Shown in pieces: positions 29,501-44,500 of a stretch of DNA of 64,000 bases. The notes below the pieces were generated by a model. It was given only the letters and a program-made list of their open reading frames with translations, made no database searches and had not been told where the DNA came from. Within the stretch, counting starts at the first letter, position 1. Each line of letters opens with the position of its first letter. Position numbers and translations under genes: made by a program. The DNA is from Prostheceraeus crozeri (taxonomy: Eukaryota > Platyhelminthes > Polycladida > Euryleptidae): the NCBI GenBank assembly GCA_907163375.1, contig CAJQUW010011280.1:496001-560000 (forward strand). Direction: 5' to 3'.

Positions 29501-32500
29501 TTAGCCACCCTGAACAGAAGTCGCAATAATTAAGAAAGAAAGGATTAGAATAACAGAAAGATGTACCGACGATAGCTAATGACACAGTATTTACAAAAAA
29601 TTGAACGATAACCCAACAGGGTTTATTAACAACTAGATGGAGAAGACACCAATCTTTTAACAGTGACATGCGCTATCTGAAAATTCCTTTCATCTCCAAC
29701 AACATCAATCATAAAATCTAAAGAATTTTGAAAACAGAGCAACTTACTGTTGGCCTAGCTTAAAAGTCACAAGCAACATGAAGAGTGTCTTTGCTCACGA
29801 AAAAACAAAACCAATAGTCAAATGACGTCATGCCAGTCAAAGATAACAAGCTATACTTTCAGAAAAATGCTGCACACAAAGTTACTTGTTGTAAATGTTA
29901 AAAATTCTACATTGGGAGCACAACTAGACATCTTCAGAATTGCGAGGCCAACAAATATCAAAGCCGAGATTTTGTCCTATGAGTCGAGAGGGACTACGTT
30001 GACATCCGTTTGATGGAAGCCCAACTCACCCAGAGACATTCACCTAAAATCAGTTCCAAAGAAGAAAAGGAGCAATGTCGCCAATTTATATTTCTTTGTC
30101 CTTCATGTCATGTTATACCTCTCGTATTATTTATTCTACACCTATAATATTGGAAACTATTGCTATTATATCATCATATGTGCACATATAACCTATCTAT
30201 GTAGTCATATAAACTTAAATTTCAATGCCTTTCTCCTTTCCAATCCCCTCAAGTGGTCAAAGATGGCGAAAATTTGGGATATATTGATAATACCTTTAAC
30301 AACAGCACGGCTTTTTGCTAATATTCATGAAATTAATTCAGCATGTAGGCAAAACATCTAACGAACCTTGTACAAGTCAGTCAGTTTCTTCTGTGCTTCT
30401 AGCTCACTTCGATACAGATTTTCCATTTGCGAACGTTCTTCTGAGGCCTGGAATGAAGCAATTCAACGACAATCGGATGGAATCAATGCAACAATGAACT
30501 TAGTCGGATACAATGAATCTTGTGACTGGAATTCATTGCATGACCGTTGAAAATCACATTTGAAAAGTATAAAATATTTCGATGCACACATTCAGGGTTG
30601 CCACTATATAAAGACAAACACGCACTCATAACAGATACAAGGCTGTTGTGCGCTGTATACTCTTTATCAGAAAATTACGATAATCGCGATCACTAAGAAA
30701 TGAAAGCAAAAAATGAGATAAGACCAACTTGTTTGTTTTATGAGGAGCAACTTGTGAATCAAATCGTGAGAAGTACATAATGAAATTATCTAAATCCTCT
30801 AAAAACGACATTATCAAAATTAATGATTGAAGCAACATCATTGCATTGATCTATTCGAAGCGAAATGTAAAAATTCAAATTTCGGTAGAATTAGTTTCTT
30901 CGGTACAGTTACAGCTGCGTCGTTAGAAAATTATTGCCTGCCTTGGTTTACTGATCTACGTTCGATGATTTCTTTGAATAAAAATATGCGGTTTGAAATT
31001 CAAGATTATTGGTTTATATCAAAGTGGGCTGAATATTAAGGACCAGCAGGTCGTTAAATTTAGAGAAGATTCGAATCATCAGAATTCATTTATCTAATAC
31101 ATCAATTAAATATTTCATTTTCCGAATTCTGCTACAACTTTGGAATGAATCATTTGAGGTCACACTATTTTTAACATAAACGTTGAAGTTCCAGCCATCG
31201 TGTCAATTTACATGATCTGCTTCAAAAAATGAAATGTGAAATTTTAAAACTTTGCAAAGAATTGGAAAATGCTTTTGCACGCTCGTGAATACCCCAAATT
31301 CGTGCACGTAGACACGCTCCCCCTACAACGAGATAATGTTGGTAGCACTAGGGATTTCTATGAACCATAAAGAGTTTTATATATTATAGAAACTATTTAT
31401 GGTTCATATACACCCTGGCAAAGTATTACATTTAAAGAATTACTTTTTGAAAATCATTCCCTCATTGAGCCTGTGATTTGCTCTATCCCAAAGAGGATGA
31501 AGCTCCTCGGAATTTATTCTCGCCAACGTGTCCTCTAAAAGTGCATACTATTCATACATTAAGTAGGTGATGAATTTAATGAAATCAGTCACTGAAAAAG
31601 ATACTGGAATTTTGTTCGTAAATGAATTTAACACAACACATGACTGTGATGCTACTGCATGGACTAAAAAAAGGTCTGTCAGGTTCAACGCGTAAGAAGT
31701 CTTACATCTTTCACTTGCTCAATGTATTCTTCGTTCTTCTTTGTCAATTCTTCGATTGTCTTCTTTTGCATGTCCACAGTCTCACGTAGTTTAGCCAGCT
31801 GAAATGTCACACAGGACCAATGACATAACATGATAAGACAGTGAAAGTTCTAAGTTCTTGAAATTAATATGAATCAGGACATGAGCATGATCATTATCAA
31901 TTAGTCAGAGCTACTTTCGAATGCATAGCGAATCATCAAAATTGAATAAATAATTATGAAGAAGAGCTATTTTATGAATTGCTATGATAGTCATTACTGG
32001 GGCATGTAATTCGCACAACGTCAATGAACGTAAACAGCTTAATTGAAAAGTTGCTTACGCTTTTTCAGGCACGATTATTCTCATAGACAGGGTGGTGCTT
32101 ATTAGTATATTTGATGAGTGCAGCAACATCAAGTCCAATCAGGAATTCCGGATGTTAGACCTAACTGATCGATGCTCTCTTGCATAAATTAAGGTCGAAA
32201 TATCGATAATGGTGGAGGAAAGGAAACGAACTAAGGATAGGGTTTCTTCCAGGAATTCCGAACAAATGGAAGCAAATGGAACAAGTGGAACCGGAAATTT
32301 AGGAAATATCAAAATTCTCAATCGTAGGAGCCGGTGCAAACCAGATGAACGGTTGTGAAAAGGAAAATGTCAATTCTCAAAGTATTCGATGTATTTCACG
32401 TGCCACCGGCATGCATGATCCTCACGTTTGCCAAGGTTCTTCTGATCGAGAATGAATCATGTAGGACTAATTCAAAAACAACACGAGTAATTACATTCCA

Positions 32501-35500
32501 GTTCCGGATACTAATAAAAAAATTTCCCAGTTAAAATATCCTGATGCTCAACCCTCTTTATTATTTGTTATTGTTCAACCATATGAACGAATTCTACACT
32601 CGGAGAAAGCCTGATTCGATCGATATTTCATTTCGAAATCATAAGATCGTTCATCTATACCGCTGGCATAAGCATAAATTTTCAAAAAAGTCAAATAAGT
32701 CAGCGTTGTAGTTGTCTCATTTTTTGTGAGAATGAGGCAATTTTAGGAAGGATATTATGAAAATTGGCAGCTGGATGAAACAACAATTCTTAGAAATTGT
32801 TACAGTGAATACATTTGTTCTTCATTGAGTCGTGATGGCTATGATTTGCTCACGAATCCATCGAACGTCAATATATCATTCATGGCAACGCAGATAAGAT
32901 GCAAAAACCGATGATAGATGAAAAACTAATGATTGTGTTCCTTTGAGTATTGATGAGTGGTCAAGTGTAAAGAAAAACAACTGTGCATTGATATTCATGA
33001 AGGCAGAAATGTACGGAGCACTAGCTTACATAGTTTTCACGAGGAATAACGGCTAAAGCCATGGTGAGTGCCTGAGTAGAATTGATATTAATTGACATCT
33101 GTGTTGGGTTGAACTTTGGATGATGCATCACTCAGAGGATTGGTAAAATTTGGCAGTTTAATGCCAACATTTCCATTTTTGTTGTAGGTATGATATTGAT
33201 GCGAGATATAGCAACATGAATTTTTCATAAATCGAAATCTTGCAAGAGTCAAGAAATGTGATTCAGTTTGAGAGTGAGCATGAGAGCGAGGATTCTTAAG
33301 CTAATGATAGATAGTGATGAAAGTTTTGATAATGTTGCTCATGTGATAGAAGAAAATAAATTGAATTAGATAAGTAAGAAAATGTGCTGATTTGATCCTA
33401 ACTGCGTGAAAATGCACCGTATATTGTATAAGCTGTACAGAATAGGGTTATTCGTGATTTTCAGAGACATCCAAGAAATAATGCAAATTTCACTCTCGCT
33501 CCTGGTTGCAAGAGTTCCAGGCATACACTATAACCTAAGAGCATCAGGGCAAAGAACGAAATTTGGTACAGCAGGCGATTATGGAAGCAGTCTCAGATCC
33601 AGTAATACCTATCATGGATGCAGCGGGAATTGCGTATGTACGAGTGGTCGAAAGTTGAGTCGACATTATCCTGTTCTGTTTCTCTATCTGATGCAGGCAA
33701 GTGAAAAGTTCGAGTGGATAGACAGCTGATATCCATATCAGATCAACGGCATGATACAATGTTGATCGACACGACCGGCAAAAGTATGATAAATGGTCGA
33801 ACTGACTGTTGCTTGGGATGAGAACATACTGGATGCCATGAGAGAAAAGTACAAGGAATTTGACTGGTTGATGAATGAAGAACCCAAAGGCAAGAATGGA
33901 ATGTGAATTCATGCCTTTTGAAATGGGATGACAGATTCATTGTTACACCGTTGAGGAAACTTCTCTACCAAGCTGGTAAGGAAAACTTGGCGCTCACCAT
34001 CAAGAAGTTAGATGCAAACCGGAAAAGGTAGAAATTTAGCTTATAATGATCTGGGCACGAGGCTTTATTGACCAATGCTCCTGAAAGCTACATGTACTAA
34101 ACTCAATGAGTGGAAATCTGGATGACGAATCCTTTTGAGCGCAACATTTGCTGCTTCACTGTCAGAAAAAGCAATAGCTCGTCAGAAACTTCGATAATAT
34201 GATGATGACGAAAGCAAGAGACAATAATGTCATTGCAGCATATTAACACGATAAAATAATCACTTACTTCAATGCCTTTCACTTCGATATCTCCTTCCAA
34301 CTGAAGCAATCGACCACTCTGAAATGAGAATAACGAAACAGTGAACATATATCCATAGATACAACAAAGTGACATCATCCTACCATTTCTTTCCGGACAT
34401 TGATGACTTGCTCGGATTTTTCTTTAACCTGCTGTTCCAACCAAGAAATCTGATCTATGGAATTCTGCTTATCTTGCTCCATTCGTTGAAGCTTTTGCTG
34501 AAATTAAGGAAAAATATGCAAGATTCTCTATGATATTAGTTGTCTCGGAGGACATCCCAAGGGTCGATGTAACCCAAAGCAAAAAGAAAACCACCAAGGT
34601 TCTTTGCGAGCGCTTTCAACAGACACCATCCTCAAGCAACTGACTCTATTTCATCATGTTGAAAGCGCTCGCAAAGAACCTTGGTGGTTTTCTTTTTGCT
34701 TTGGGTTACATCGACCCTTGGGATGTCCTCCGAGACAACTAATGGAATAACTTGTCCCTTGTTTACTCAATTCTCTATGATATCAAAGATTGAAGATACA
34801 TAATTGGCACTTTACTAATAGAATCACATTAGGGCTTAACACGGGATTTCCCAATAAATTCAAGTCTCGATTCCCGGGAAATATATTCGGAAATTCCCGG
34901 GAAAATTCGAGAATAATTAACGCACTGAATGAGTCGAAAAGACGATTTGAACACACAGTCCTCATAACATGGCCTAAACTAGTTTAACGCTAATAGCACT
35001 TGTACTAGACAATCCTCTTAAATATAAAATAGGAATTGTAGTTTGTGATTAAATAGAGACATATGTACAATACATTGATTATGAAGTGGAAAGCGGAAGG
35101 TAGAAAATCCAAAAGAAAGATAATTACAACTGTGACGAAGAACTCGAGGCGCAAGATTTGCAAAACGTAGAACCAAAAGCCTATGATCAGTGACGACTCA
35201 GTATTGACCACTTTGTTCTTATTGATCGTTTTATATCGATTTTTATAACTGCTGGTTGAGTGGTCATCGAGTCTATCATTTTGATAAGAAATGGAACATA
35301 TATGCTAAAAATAACAATCAATCTACATTGCTGAAGCAAGCAGCTATCTACAAAGACTTTTGAAATTTTTAATTCAATGATTCTTCATCACGGATGCTGA
35401 GCGTACCATCTTCGAAAATATCGCTACACTCTGCCCGCTCTATCAAACCAACCCAGTGGATTACTTCGAACCCCGGCACGCTTGTGCTATGAGCGCGTCC

Positions 35501-38500
35501 TACAGAGGAAATCTCCACAGGAAATGCTGTCCAACAAATTTACCTTGGAATGGTTTGAGTCGTTGCACAATCTGCACGAGTCATGGCTGGTAAAGGATTA
35601 CTACATCATTGATATGGGAGTAAACCGGCGGACCAGGCTGTGGAAGATGTTATAAATGTTTGAAAGTATTGTTAACTAACATGAATAACAGTCTGACAAT
35701 TGATATGCACCTCCGGTTGTGTATATTATTAACAAAAATTTGGCTTGCAGGATGGCTTCCCGTGCGTAGAAGTCCATCATATTCCCGCCTATTTCATCGA
35801 GTAATTTGGCACGCATTCGGGCCACTAATTGGAAGTGGATCTCTTCTTTGTCCGGCGTTGGGAATTGGGATGACAGGTACTCCTGCGCATGCTCCAGCAG
35901 CAGATCCAGTGCGCGCTCACCTTCGGGCTAGGAGTTGGCCGTCTTCCTCTTTATGGGTTTGCCTTTCTGTTTATTGCTGGTGGGAGTATTGTAGGTTGTT
36001 GGTCTTGCTTTAAAGTCTCCTCCATTGGCATATCCAATTCTTCAATCGCTGGCTGTGTCCTTCTTGATTCTGCTGACGGTACCGGTATGGGAGGACTGAG
36101 CGGTAGGAGCCGGCACGCCTCCAGAGACGCACGCTGGGGCGTGAACATAATCTGCGTCCCCGCCAATTGCAGTGAGGCAAACTTGCCCAGCTTGCCGATC
36201 TGGTCGGCTATGTGCACTCCGCAAACCAGAATCAGACATGAAAGTGACGCCCAGGTCATCCATCAGAAGCGGCTTTTGATTGATGTCGAATACTCGGACA
36301 TCATCCGCACATTTACTAAAATGCCAATGCCGTGCATTGTCAAATGTACGGAAGATGTTATGTCCTTGTTCGTATTTTGTCCTCCATGCTTCCGGGGCGT
36401 TGTAGGGCAGTTCAAATGTCTCATCTGCCACCGTCTCCACCTTTATCGCCTCCTCATGGAATAATAATGATCTTCAGTCATTGAAATTTGACAGTTTGGA
36501 AGGTTCTGCGGAGAACTCAGATGTTTGTATAGCGAAGCTCTGGCTCCGGTAAGATATGTATCGGTACCAGAACCGCACAACTTGATTGATTGAGCTACGG
36601 CGAGTACGGAGGCATGTCGTTCGCAGCAGTTGAGGAAAAGGATCAAGAAGAACAGACGAGGAATGAGCTGTAAACGGGAACGCGCTCTTTATTTACAGTA
36701 CTACACTCCTGTGCTGGGATTAGCGGATCCGTATCGGTCAGTTGGAATGGAGGAGGCGTCGCCGAAAGCTTTAAGGCAGTTTGAGTCAAAGTTTATAAAG
36801 CTAAAATCCCACTCAAACTTTATTTTTGTAAAACCTGTCCTAGAACTCAGAAGGATTTAGTGGCAGAGGGCGAAAAATTTGAGCGGGATTCGGAAAAAGA
36901 ACACCACACAAAATTTGCATTTGAGATTATGGCCCCTAAGGCACAATTGACCACGTTGAGTCGAATAACACCACTCCCGAAGCTCTATAGTCCTTGGAAG
37001 ATGGTCAAAACTGGCCTTGTCCTTAATCGTGCACTAATACACTACTAGTGCTACTTAAAAGTCACGAAACATTGATGTATGTCATCCATTGATGTGATAA
37101 TTAATTATACATTTAATTCGAGTTTCAGAACTGACTCGTAATTGCTAGTTTCAAGAATATAACAAAATTTCTTTTTAAAAAAGAAAATAACTCAAGAGAT
37201 GAGGATTATAGAATATATGGAATCAATTGATTATCAATCAAGGTAATAAACATACCTTGAACGAGAATTCCTTTGTTTCAATTTCTTCCTTCTTGAACCT
37301 CAGTGACAACTTGTCGCGTTGGTATTCCTCCCATTCCTGTCTAATGCGATCACGATCTTCGCGGATAAGAGCCATTTCTCGATCTTTCTTCTGCAGTATC
37401 GCACGGAACTCATCTCTCTCTTTCTCTGTTGCTTCAACAGTCGCAGATAAGTCAGACTGAAAGGAGACGTAATTGATTAGAGGGGTTCACTGGAATGAGC
37501 ACTTCGACTTCGTATGCATATGAGCTGGGTTCTCAGAGGAATCTTAGCCACCAGCGGAACACCGTTTAAAAGCATCAGGTAAAATTGACAAATATCGCAA
37601 TCCAAAATTTCATCCAATACAGCTAAAAGCTCCATCAAACTTTCACAAAATACAGTGTATCATAGTGATTCACGGACACCAACTCATCTCGGTCATAATG
37701 ATGGCTTATTTCTTTGGAAAGTGAAGGAGTGTGAACTTCTTCAGATTGTGGTTTTTCTCATTTTTTCAGACAGGAAATACACACATCAAAATTCATAAAA
37801 TGAGCTGGAATTTACATGCATGCTTATCAGGGTTGGCTTTTTGCCAGCTAAAACTGGTTTTTGCCACTAAGTGGTAAAAACCAGGTAAAAACCGGCTAAA
37901 AATAAAATTCCGAAAAATCAGTCTATTTCTTCACGAAATGATCGACAGCAAGTTGAAGTTTAATTATTACGGTGCATGCGGGTTTGCAGTTTGCAACTCT
38001 TATCTACCAAAACATGACATTCATTCTGTGATGGAACCACATGATATGTTTTTATAACGAACGACAAACGATTTTGTCTTTCTTTACGATTGCTCTGCCT
38101 TTTTCTTGTGATTTAAGAACAAATGTAGACTTCAGCACCATTTTGGCCCATTACTTCATGTGACAGAAGTTGCTAAACACTCCCAGAATTATCATCAAAT
38201 GAATGAAAAAATGAAAATAAGTATATGAATATAACTGGTTTATACATAGAACTAAATTAAGCAAACCACTTTCTTCATGTGGACGAGCTTCAATAATCCC
38301 AATGTCATTCTTCTGTGTTGAGTGTTCAGCAAGATGCAGAGTGCATTTTGATAGTAGCTTAGGCTTCATCATATCTAGATTTCAAACCCAGGTCTCATGA
38401 ACGCAGAGAAAACATTCTATCAAAAAGTCTCTGCACCGGAAAATCTCACCTCCCAAATCAAGCAATGTGCAACAGTCACTTAGAATGCATTTCTCTAGAA

Positions 38501-41500
38501 ATATACTAAGTGTACTAATGCTTGTGACTGTAGCAGGAAATCGTGATTTGTATGAACAAATAATAATTAAATAACATAGTTCGCACCAGCAATCTTGATA
38601 AAGTGAGGTATAATGTACGTCTGAACATATTCAGTTATAATCTCAACAAAAGAACATTGTAAAGAACAGCTGTAAAATTGATCTTGTTAATAGAACCTGA
38701 GAGCGACAAACAATTTTGACATTGTGATATACAAGTTTGTTTAAAGTTCTTGAAATTTCCATATTTTGAGCTCAAATCAAAACTTTACTTTCGGTTTCAA
38801 ATTCATTTAACATAACCTTGCCCTCTAAATATGTGAGGGTAAATTATCATGACATGATAAATGTTGAAGGGCAAAATTTTTAATGTAGTGCTTCTGGGAG
38901 TGCAGGATAAATTTCATATTAATATTCGTGTAATCACAATGGGTATGGGACATTTGCCACATATTTAGAAGACAAGATTTTCTATGAGATCAGCAGGGAG
39001 TTTAATCGTAGAGATCCGAGGCCAGATTTCTACATTTTCCTACCCTTCTAGCTTCATGGAATGCCTGTTTTCGATCTTTTATATAGAGCCAAGTGATTTC
39101 GTTCCAGCATGGACCTCTGCTGCATCTTACAATGAATGAAATTCGTGAAGCAACAAAATGCGTGCACACTTGGAAGAATAATGCACAACAGCTTTATAAT
39201 AATATTTCTAACAATAATTATAATAAAATTTCATAATATATTAATAATAAACATATTCTCACACCTATATTTGGCATATCTTGATTGAAATGCGATATTG
39301 ATAGGTTTGAATTGTGAAAATACAGGCCTAAATGTTTATCGAATGATGAAAAAATAAAGTGAACTTTTTGCGACTAACGTTCATCAATAAAGTAAGGAGT
39401 AACGATGATCCCCTATATTGTACGAGTATGTACCCAAAAAACTTAAGTAGTAATGCTGGAAAAATAGTTTTAGGCAGTTTTTGCCAGTTTTAGCCGAAAA
39501 ATGGTAACAAAAGCTACTGGTTTTTAAATGTGTGGTTTTTACCGGCCAACCCTGATCCTTATACATACGCTGTAGATGGCATCACTGTTTTAATACCTGT
39601 ACAATTATTAACAGGGTACGCATAGCTTCCTGGAGGCAAAATAACAAACTGTCACAAACCCTCGCAAATTTTCTCACAATCTTTCACTGATTTTTTATTC
39701 GCTGATATAATGAATGGGGTAGATGCCACTTCGGCAAGAAGAGGCGCCCAACAATTCAGTTACAAAACATATATTTCTGAATTATTAAAGAAATTTATGC
39801 CGCAATTCCACTGATTGCAACTAAATTCAATTGATACATTGACGCATCACGAGAAAAAAATAGACTCCCTTCTCTTTGTTTTCTAGATCGGAGTGACGGG
39901 TGTTCAGTGACGGCTTTTAAACTGCTAAGTCGCGTGCTTACTTTTAGCAGCTTCTCTCGAGAAAGATTATTGGAGATCAAAACTTTTTAGAGTTATGAAT
40001 TCGTATCTTGGATTTGCTACTCCGTCACTTCAATGGCTAGTTTCCTTTTTTTGATAATTCGTCAATACACCGTGATACGGTGTACTTTTGGAAAGATTAT
40101 TTGACAAGAAAGCATCAAGGCATTGGTGATTTTGATGTTCATGAATCCTCCTGACGCTTGATTGGGCACATAGCCACAAGCGTGTATTCGACAAAAGAGC
40201 CCATGTGAACATCTAGGATGGCTTCATTCAACAGGATGCTGATTCGGGGCTAACAATCAGTACGCATTTGACCAGACTTGAACATCTGTGCTTTCGATTT
40301 CCGAACTCGTCAGTGATTGACGATCATATTCTTCGCAAGCTAGATTACACTAGGAATTTTGAGGTTTTCCTTCAAATCTTCTTTCTGACATAGAAGAGCA
40401 ATGAAACCACGAAATATTGGTTTCAAGCTGATAGAGTCTCCGTTTATTGATCACTTCATCGCAGAACATTGATCATCCTGATAGACGTTCTATTTTCAGG
40501 TTTTGTTGATCTTATTAGCACCTTAAACTATTCTTCGATATTTGAAAGAGATTTTCTTTAAATAACTGATCTGTTACGCTGTATGGTTAAAGACCAAGGG
40601 TCCACTTATTGTATAAACTGCCGCATATCTTATATTTATGGAAGCTGTGGTTATGTGGCCTAATGAATAGAAGGTAAATAAACACATGTATAATTTATCA
40701 AATTTAATTGAATTAGAGATAAATTGACTGAGACACATGCCTGAAATGTAATTTGCGATTAAACCAATATGAAGAAAACCAACTGCTCTATGCCCTACAT
40801 TAACAGAGAAATCAAATCCTGAAACATGCACGATCGAACATTGTAAATGAATTGACTATCACAACCACATCGTGCAAATTGTATATCTTCCTAGCCATTT
40901 ATTGGGATACAACTTCTAAAATTTGATGAAGGCCTCATTAGAGTTGAGACGCAAATATCTGAGATTCCTTTGTGCCCGCGAACGTTACCATGAATTGGGA
41001 AAACATGAATTTAGTACATGCTCCAATCTGGCAGGCAGAGCCAGATTCTGCAGAAAGCGAGGCTGAAAATGAGTATTCGTATAGAATGTACACCCTTTGC
41101 CTACTACGAATCAGCACGTCTGCCGAGTTCTGTTTGGTTCCTCTTCTTGTCAGACACGATCAAAGAAAACACATGTTAATCCAATGGGACGCAAAAATGA
41201 GTTTTTGGCTACAGCTTACATTGCAATTAAAGTTAAGGCGGCCTCATCGATTCAAAACTCCACAACACTAGTCACCTCTTTTTCTAGCATTCATACCATC
41301 TACGAAAACATACGGTAATAGAAGGAAAATCATCGAGTCTGGTCAATCAGATCGAATTCATGACCGAGGGCAAATTTGGCAAGCCACCATATTTGCATCT
41401 TACCTTGGCAGCAGACAGATCAGACACATTTTGCTTCAAATCCGTAATTTCTTCGTCCTTTGTCGTCAGCTGTTCACCTGAAAGTGTAAAAACGTGAGTG

Positions 41501-44500
41501 GCTCTCGCTAACAAGTCATCCTCAAATTTACTTGAGGTGAGCCTATTTTAAAAGCTAAAACCAAGAAATGGAGAAAAATTACAATTATTCAAAAAGATAA
41601 ATTCACTCAAAATTTAGTCTTTATTGAAAGAAAATTTTAGCATTATCAATCACATCGGAAGAAAAAACCAGTTGATAAATCCTTACCTTTATTTGCAACT
41701 GTTTCACGAAGCTCTTTGACAATTGAATCTTGACATTCCTTTTGAGTTGTCAAGCTATCAATTTCCGTTTGTAACTCACTGACTTTAATAGCTGCAATTT
41801 TAAAAGTACACATGTGGGTAATAAGAATAATATTCTATAAGGTTATTGGTTACTTGAAGCTATATTACATTTATGAATATTACAATTTACAATTGACATT
41901 ATTTAATTAACACCTTAAATTTCAAAATATGCCAAAATACATATTTATCTCCTAACATTATAATACCAAAAACTTCGACATTTCAATATCGGACTTTGGC
42001 TTCTTTTGTTCATTTACATTTTGTGTCTCCGCCTACAGCCATTGCATATTTAAAATAAACTTATAGTTATACCATAGCTTAATAATAGACAAATAAAATT
42101 AATCTGGACAAAAGTGTGTAGAAGACACACCAGCGCCAAAAAAAAACAAATACGGAGAACGAAATTGCCAGCCGCCTGTTCTTAGAAGGCCGTCAAATTG
42201 ATGAAATTCGTCACTCTTTCAAAGATCACCGTAAAATTTCTAATTGAAATTTCTGATTGATCAGGGATGAGCATACAAGTAGATGAAAACTCCGGAGACT
42301 CTTATAAGTGTAGGGCCCAGATGAGTTCAATCAACAATTGCCATTTGCCAAAATTGATTTGAAACGATGTCCATCCCTGATTAATGCAATCATTATCCCT
42401 TGTGTCCATGTGCACTAATAGTCTACTTCGCTCCAGCGCTTAGTAGGTCTACCATTGTTTATGACTTGACTATCAGGCTAGGAAAAGGAAAATTCCAAAA
42501 TTTTATTTCTCCTTCGGTTTACTAATCAAAGTAAAGTAAATCTGTAGAGTGATTGAAAAAAGCCGGCGCTTCGTACCACTGACACTTTTGATGGGCCATG
42601 ATAAATACATGCAAGACTTCGATGACGACTCATGTAAAATGTGCATAGACGCAGAGCTCTTCAAAATGCATTCCGAAGTTTGGGAGCTCGAATTTTCGGT
42701 TGATGCTTAGAGGCAGTGACTTAATCAGGCGAGCTTCGGTCAACCTGATATATACAACGTACTGGCTAATGTCGATGATACAAGCTGCGTAGCTTGAAAT
42801 ATTGATGGTTAGTAAAAATATCATGGTTATGAACTTTCATATTGTGTTCCGAAAATATATTTCTATTGTTCTTATTGTTAATTATGTCGCATTTGTCTTC
42901 ATTTCAGCGCTTCCAGAAAGATCGGTTAGTCCGGCCAAATATAGAAATCAGGCTTCAAGTCATTTCATATACTACGTGCCGGTCAGGACATGACCAGTTT
43001 CATAACGAGCAAAATTACACTAATTTCGACCTGAAAGTGTTTGGTTGTCTTTCTTATAGGCATATCAGAGAAATTTTTTGCATTCTTCGCTTTTTTCATT
43101 GACAGCTTCTCCACTTCATAATAAAAATGTTCTCTTGCGTGGGAGTTATTTCCCTACTATAGGCTACTCCTTCAGCAGTTGCTCGGCCAGATTTCTGAGC
43201 TGATAGTAGGCTACCTGACTATATTTTTCCTTGAAATTGTTTTGCCTGATAATAGCCTTCATTTCAATTTGGATTTGTTCATGAATTATCTTCCTGATCT
43301 CGAGTTCCTTTTCTTTTCATACACTTTCTTTTCGGTTTAACGGCTTTTTTCGGGTATTGCATGCAACGGCTGCATTAAATTCAATCGTCACAAAGGTCGA
43401 TCCAGAGGGGAAGATGTGCAAGTGATTGAGGTGGCTTTCATCTAACCGTATTGAACAGCACGAAATAACTACTGCAAGCGATTCCGTTTCGTGATGAGTA
43501 AACTACTGACATGATGAGTAAGTTCACCAACATGTGTTAATTAAACGACGATGGAGAGATAGTCACAGACTCAAAGGCGACTCGGCGCAATGATGTCAAC
43601 ATCGCATGCATCTCCACGGTCCTTGATACGTGGTACGTCCAATAAGTTTCCGAACAAATATAGAAAAACTGCAAATATTTTCATTCTGACATGATGAATC
43701 ATTATTTTGGTGTATAAAGGCTAGGAGGCTATGCCAAGTTTAAAATAATTCGTTTTTTTATTACTCTGCTGAAATTATTTTTAAAAAAATGCGAAATTTT
43801 GAATACGAGGCTGCAGACAATGCTATACAATGCTATAAAATCTGCTATGTTGGATATGCAAGAATTCAGGTGCATGAGAACGATGGAGCATTCATATCGA
43901 ACAGTTAACTCTATTCACCACACAACCAACCATTATTTAATTAAATTCGATGTAAATTCAATTGCAACTGTGCAATAATGTCTTAAACTGAGTTTCGCAT
44001 TGAAAAAATTGATGAGGTGTGGAACTCGTCTTCGTGTTTCTCTTTGGTATCAGAATTACGATTTACGGAACAAAATGGCAGCTGCTTTCAGGGACGAATG
44101 TCCTTCACAGTCGACGATCCCGTTTTGGGCAGCGAGCCGAGTTAAGACGAGGTTGACAGAGTGTCAATGATGATCCACTTGAAGCCTGAAGGTAGGACTA
44201 TCGAATCTGCTACAACCACGAAGTCCGAGCCGATGGAGCAGGGATCGACGCATATCGATTACCACTCTTAGTGAGGAGCTGAATGTATCCAATGGAAGTA
44301 TTGGCACTCTCCTGGATTTTTGCTGAGCATTGAAAAGTCAACCCGTGGTTTCTTCTCGCGTCTCCCATTTTCTCATTGAAAGACCTGGAAGCTTGACGAC
44401 AGAATTTGGGCATCACTGATGAACTTGCAGAATGTTTCGTTCATAATATTTTTGCTGTCGATGAAACTCCTTTTCATCGACTATACAATTCACCTTCCAA

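Noticed and set aside
30593-31425. CAGGGTTGCCA and ACCCTGGCAAAG as the ends of a transposon
   Set aside because: The two are not true complements of each other and no target duplication was found.
33406-33912. Overlapping 107- and 122-codon open stretches in TPR intron 6
   Set aside because: On opposite strands over the same DNA, no domain in either.
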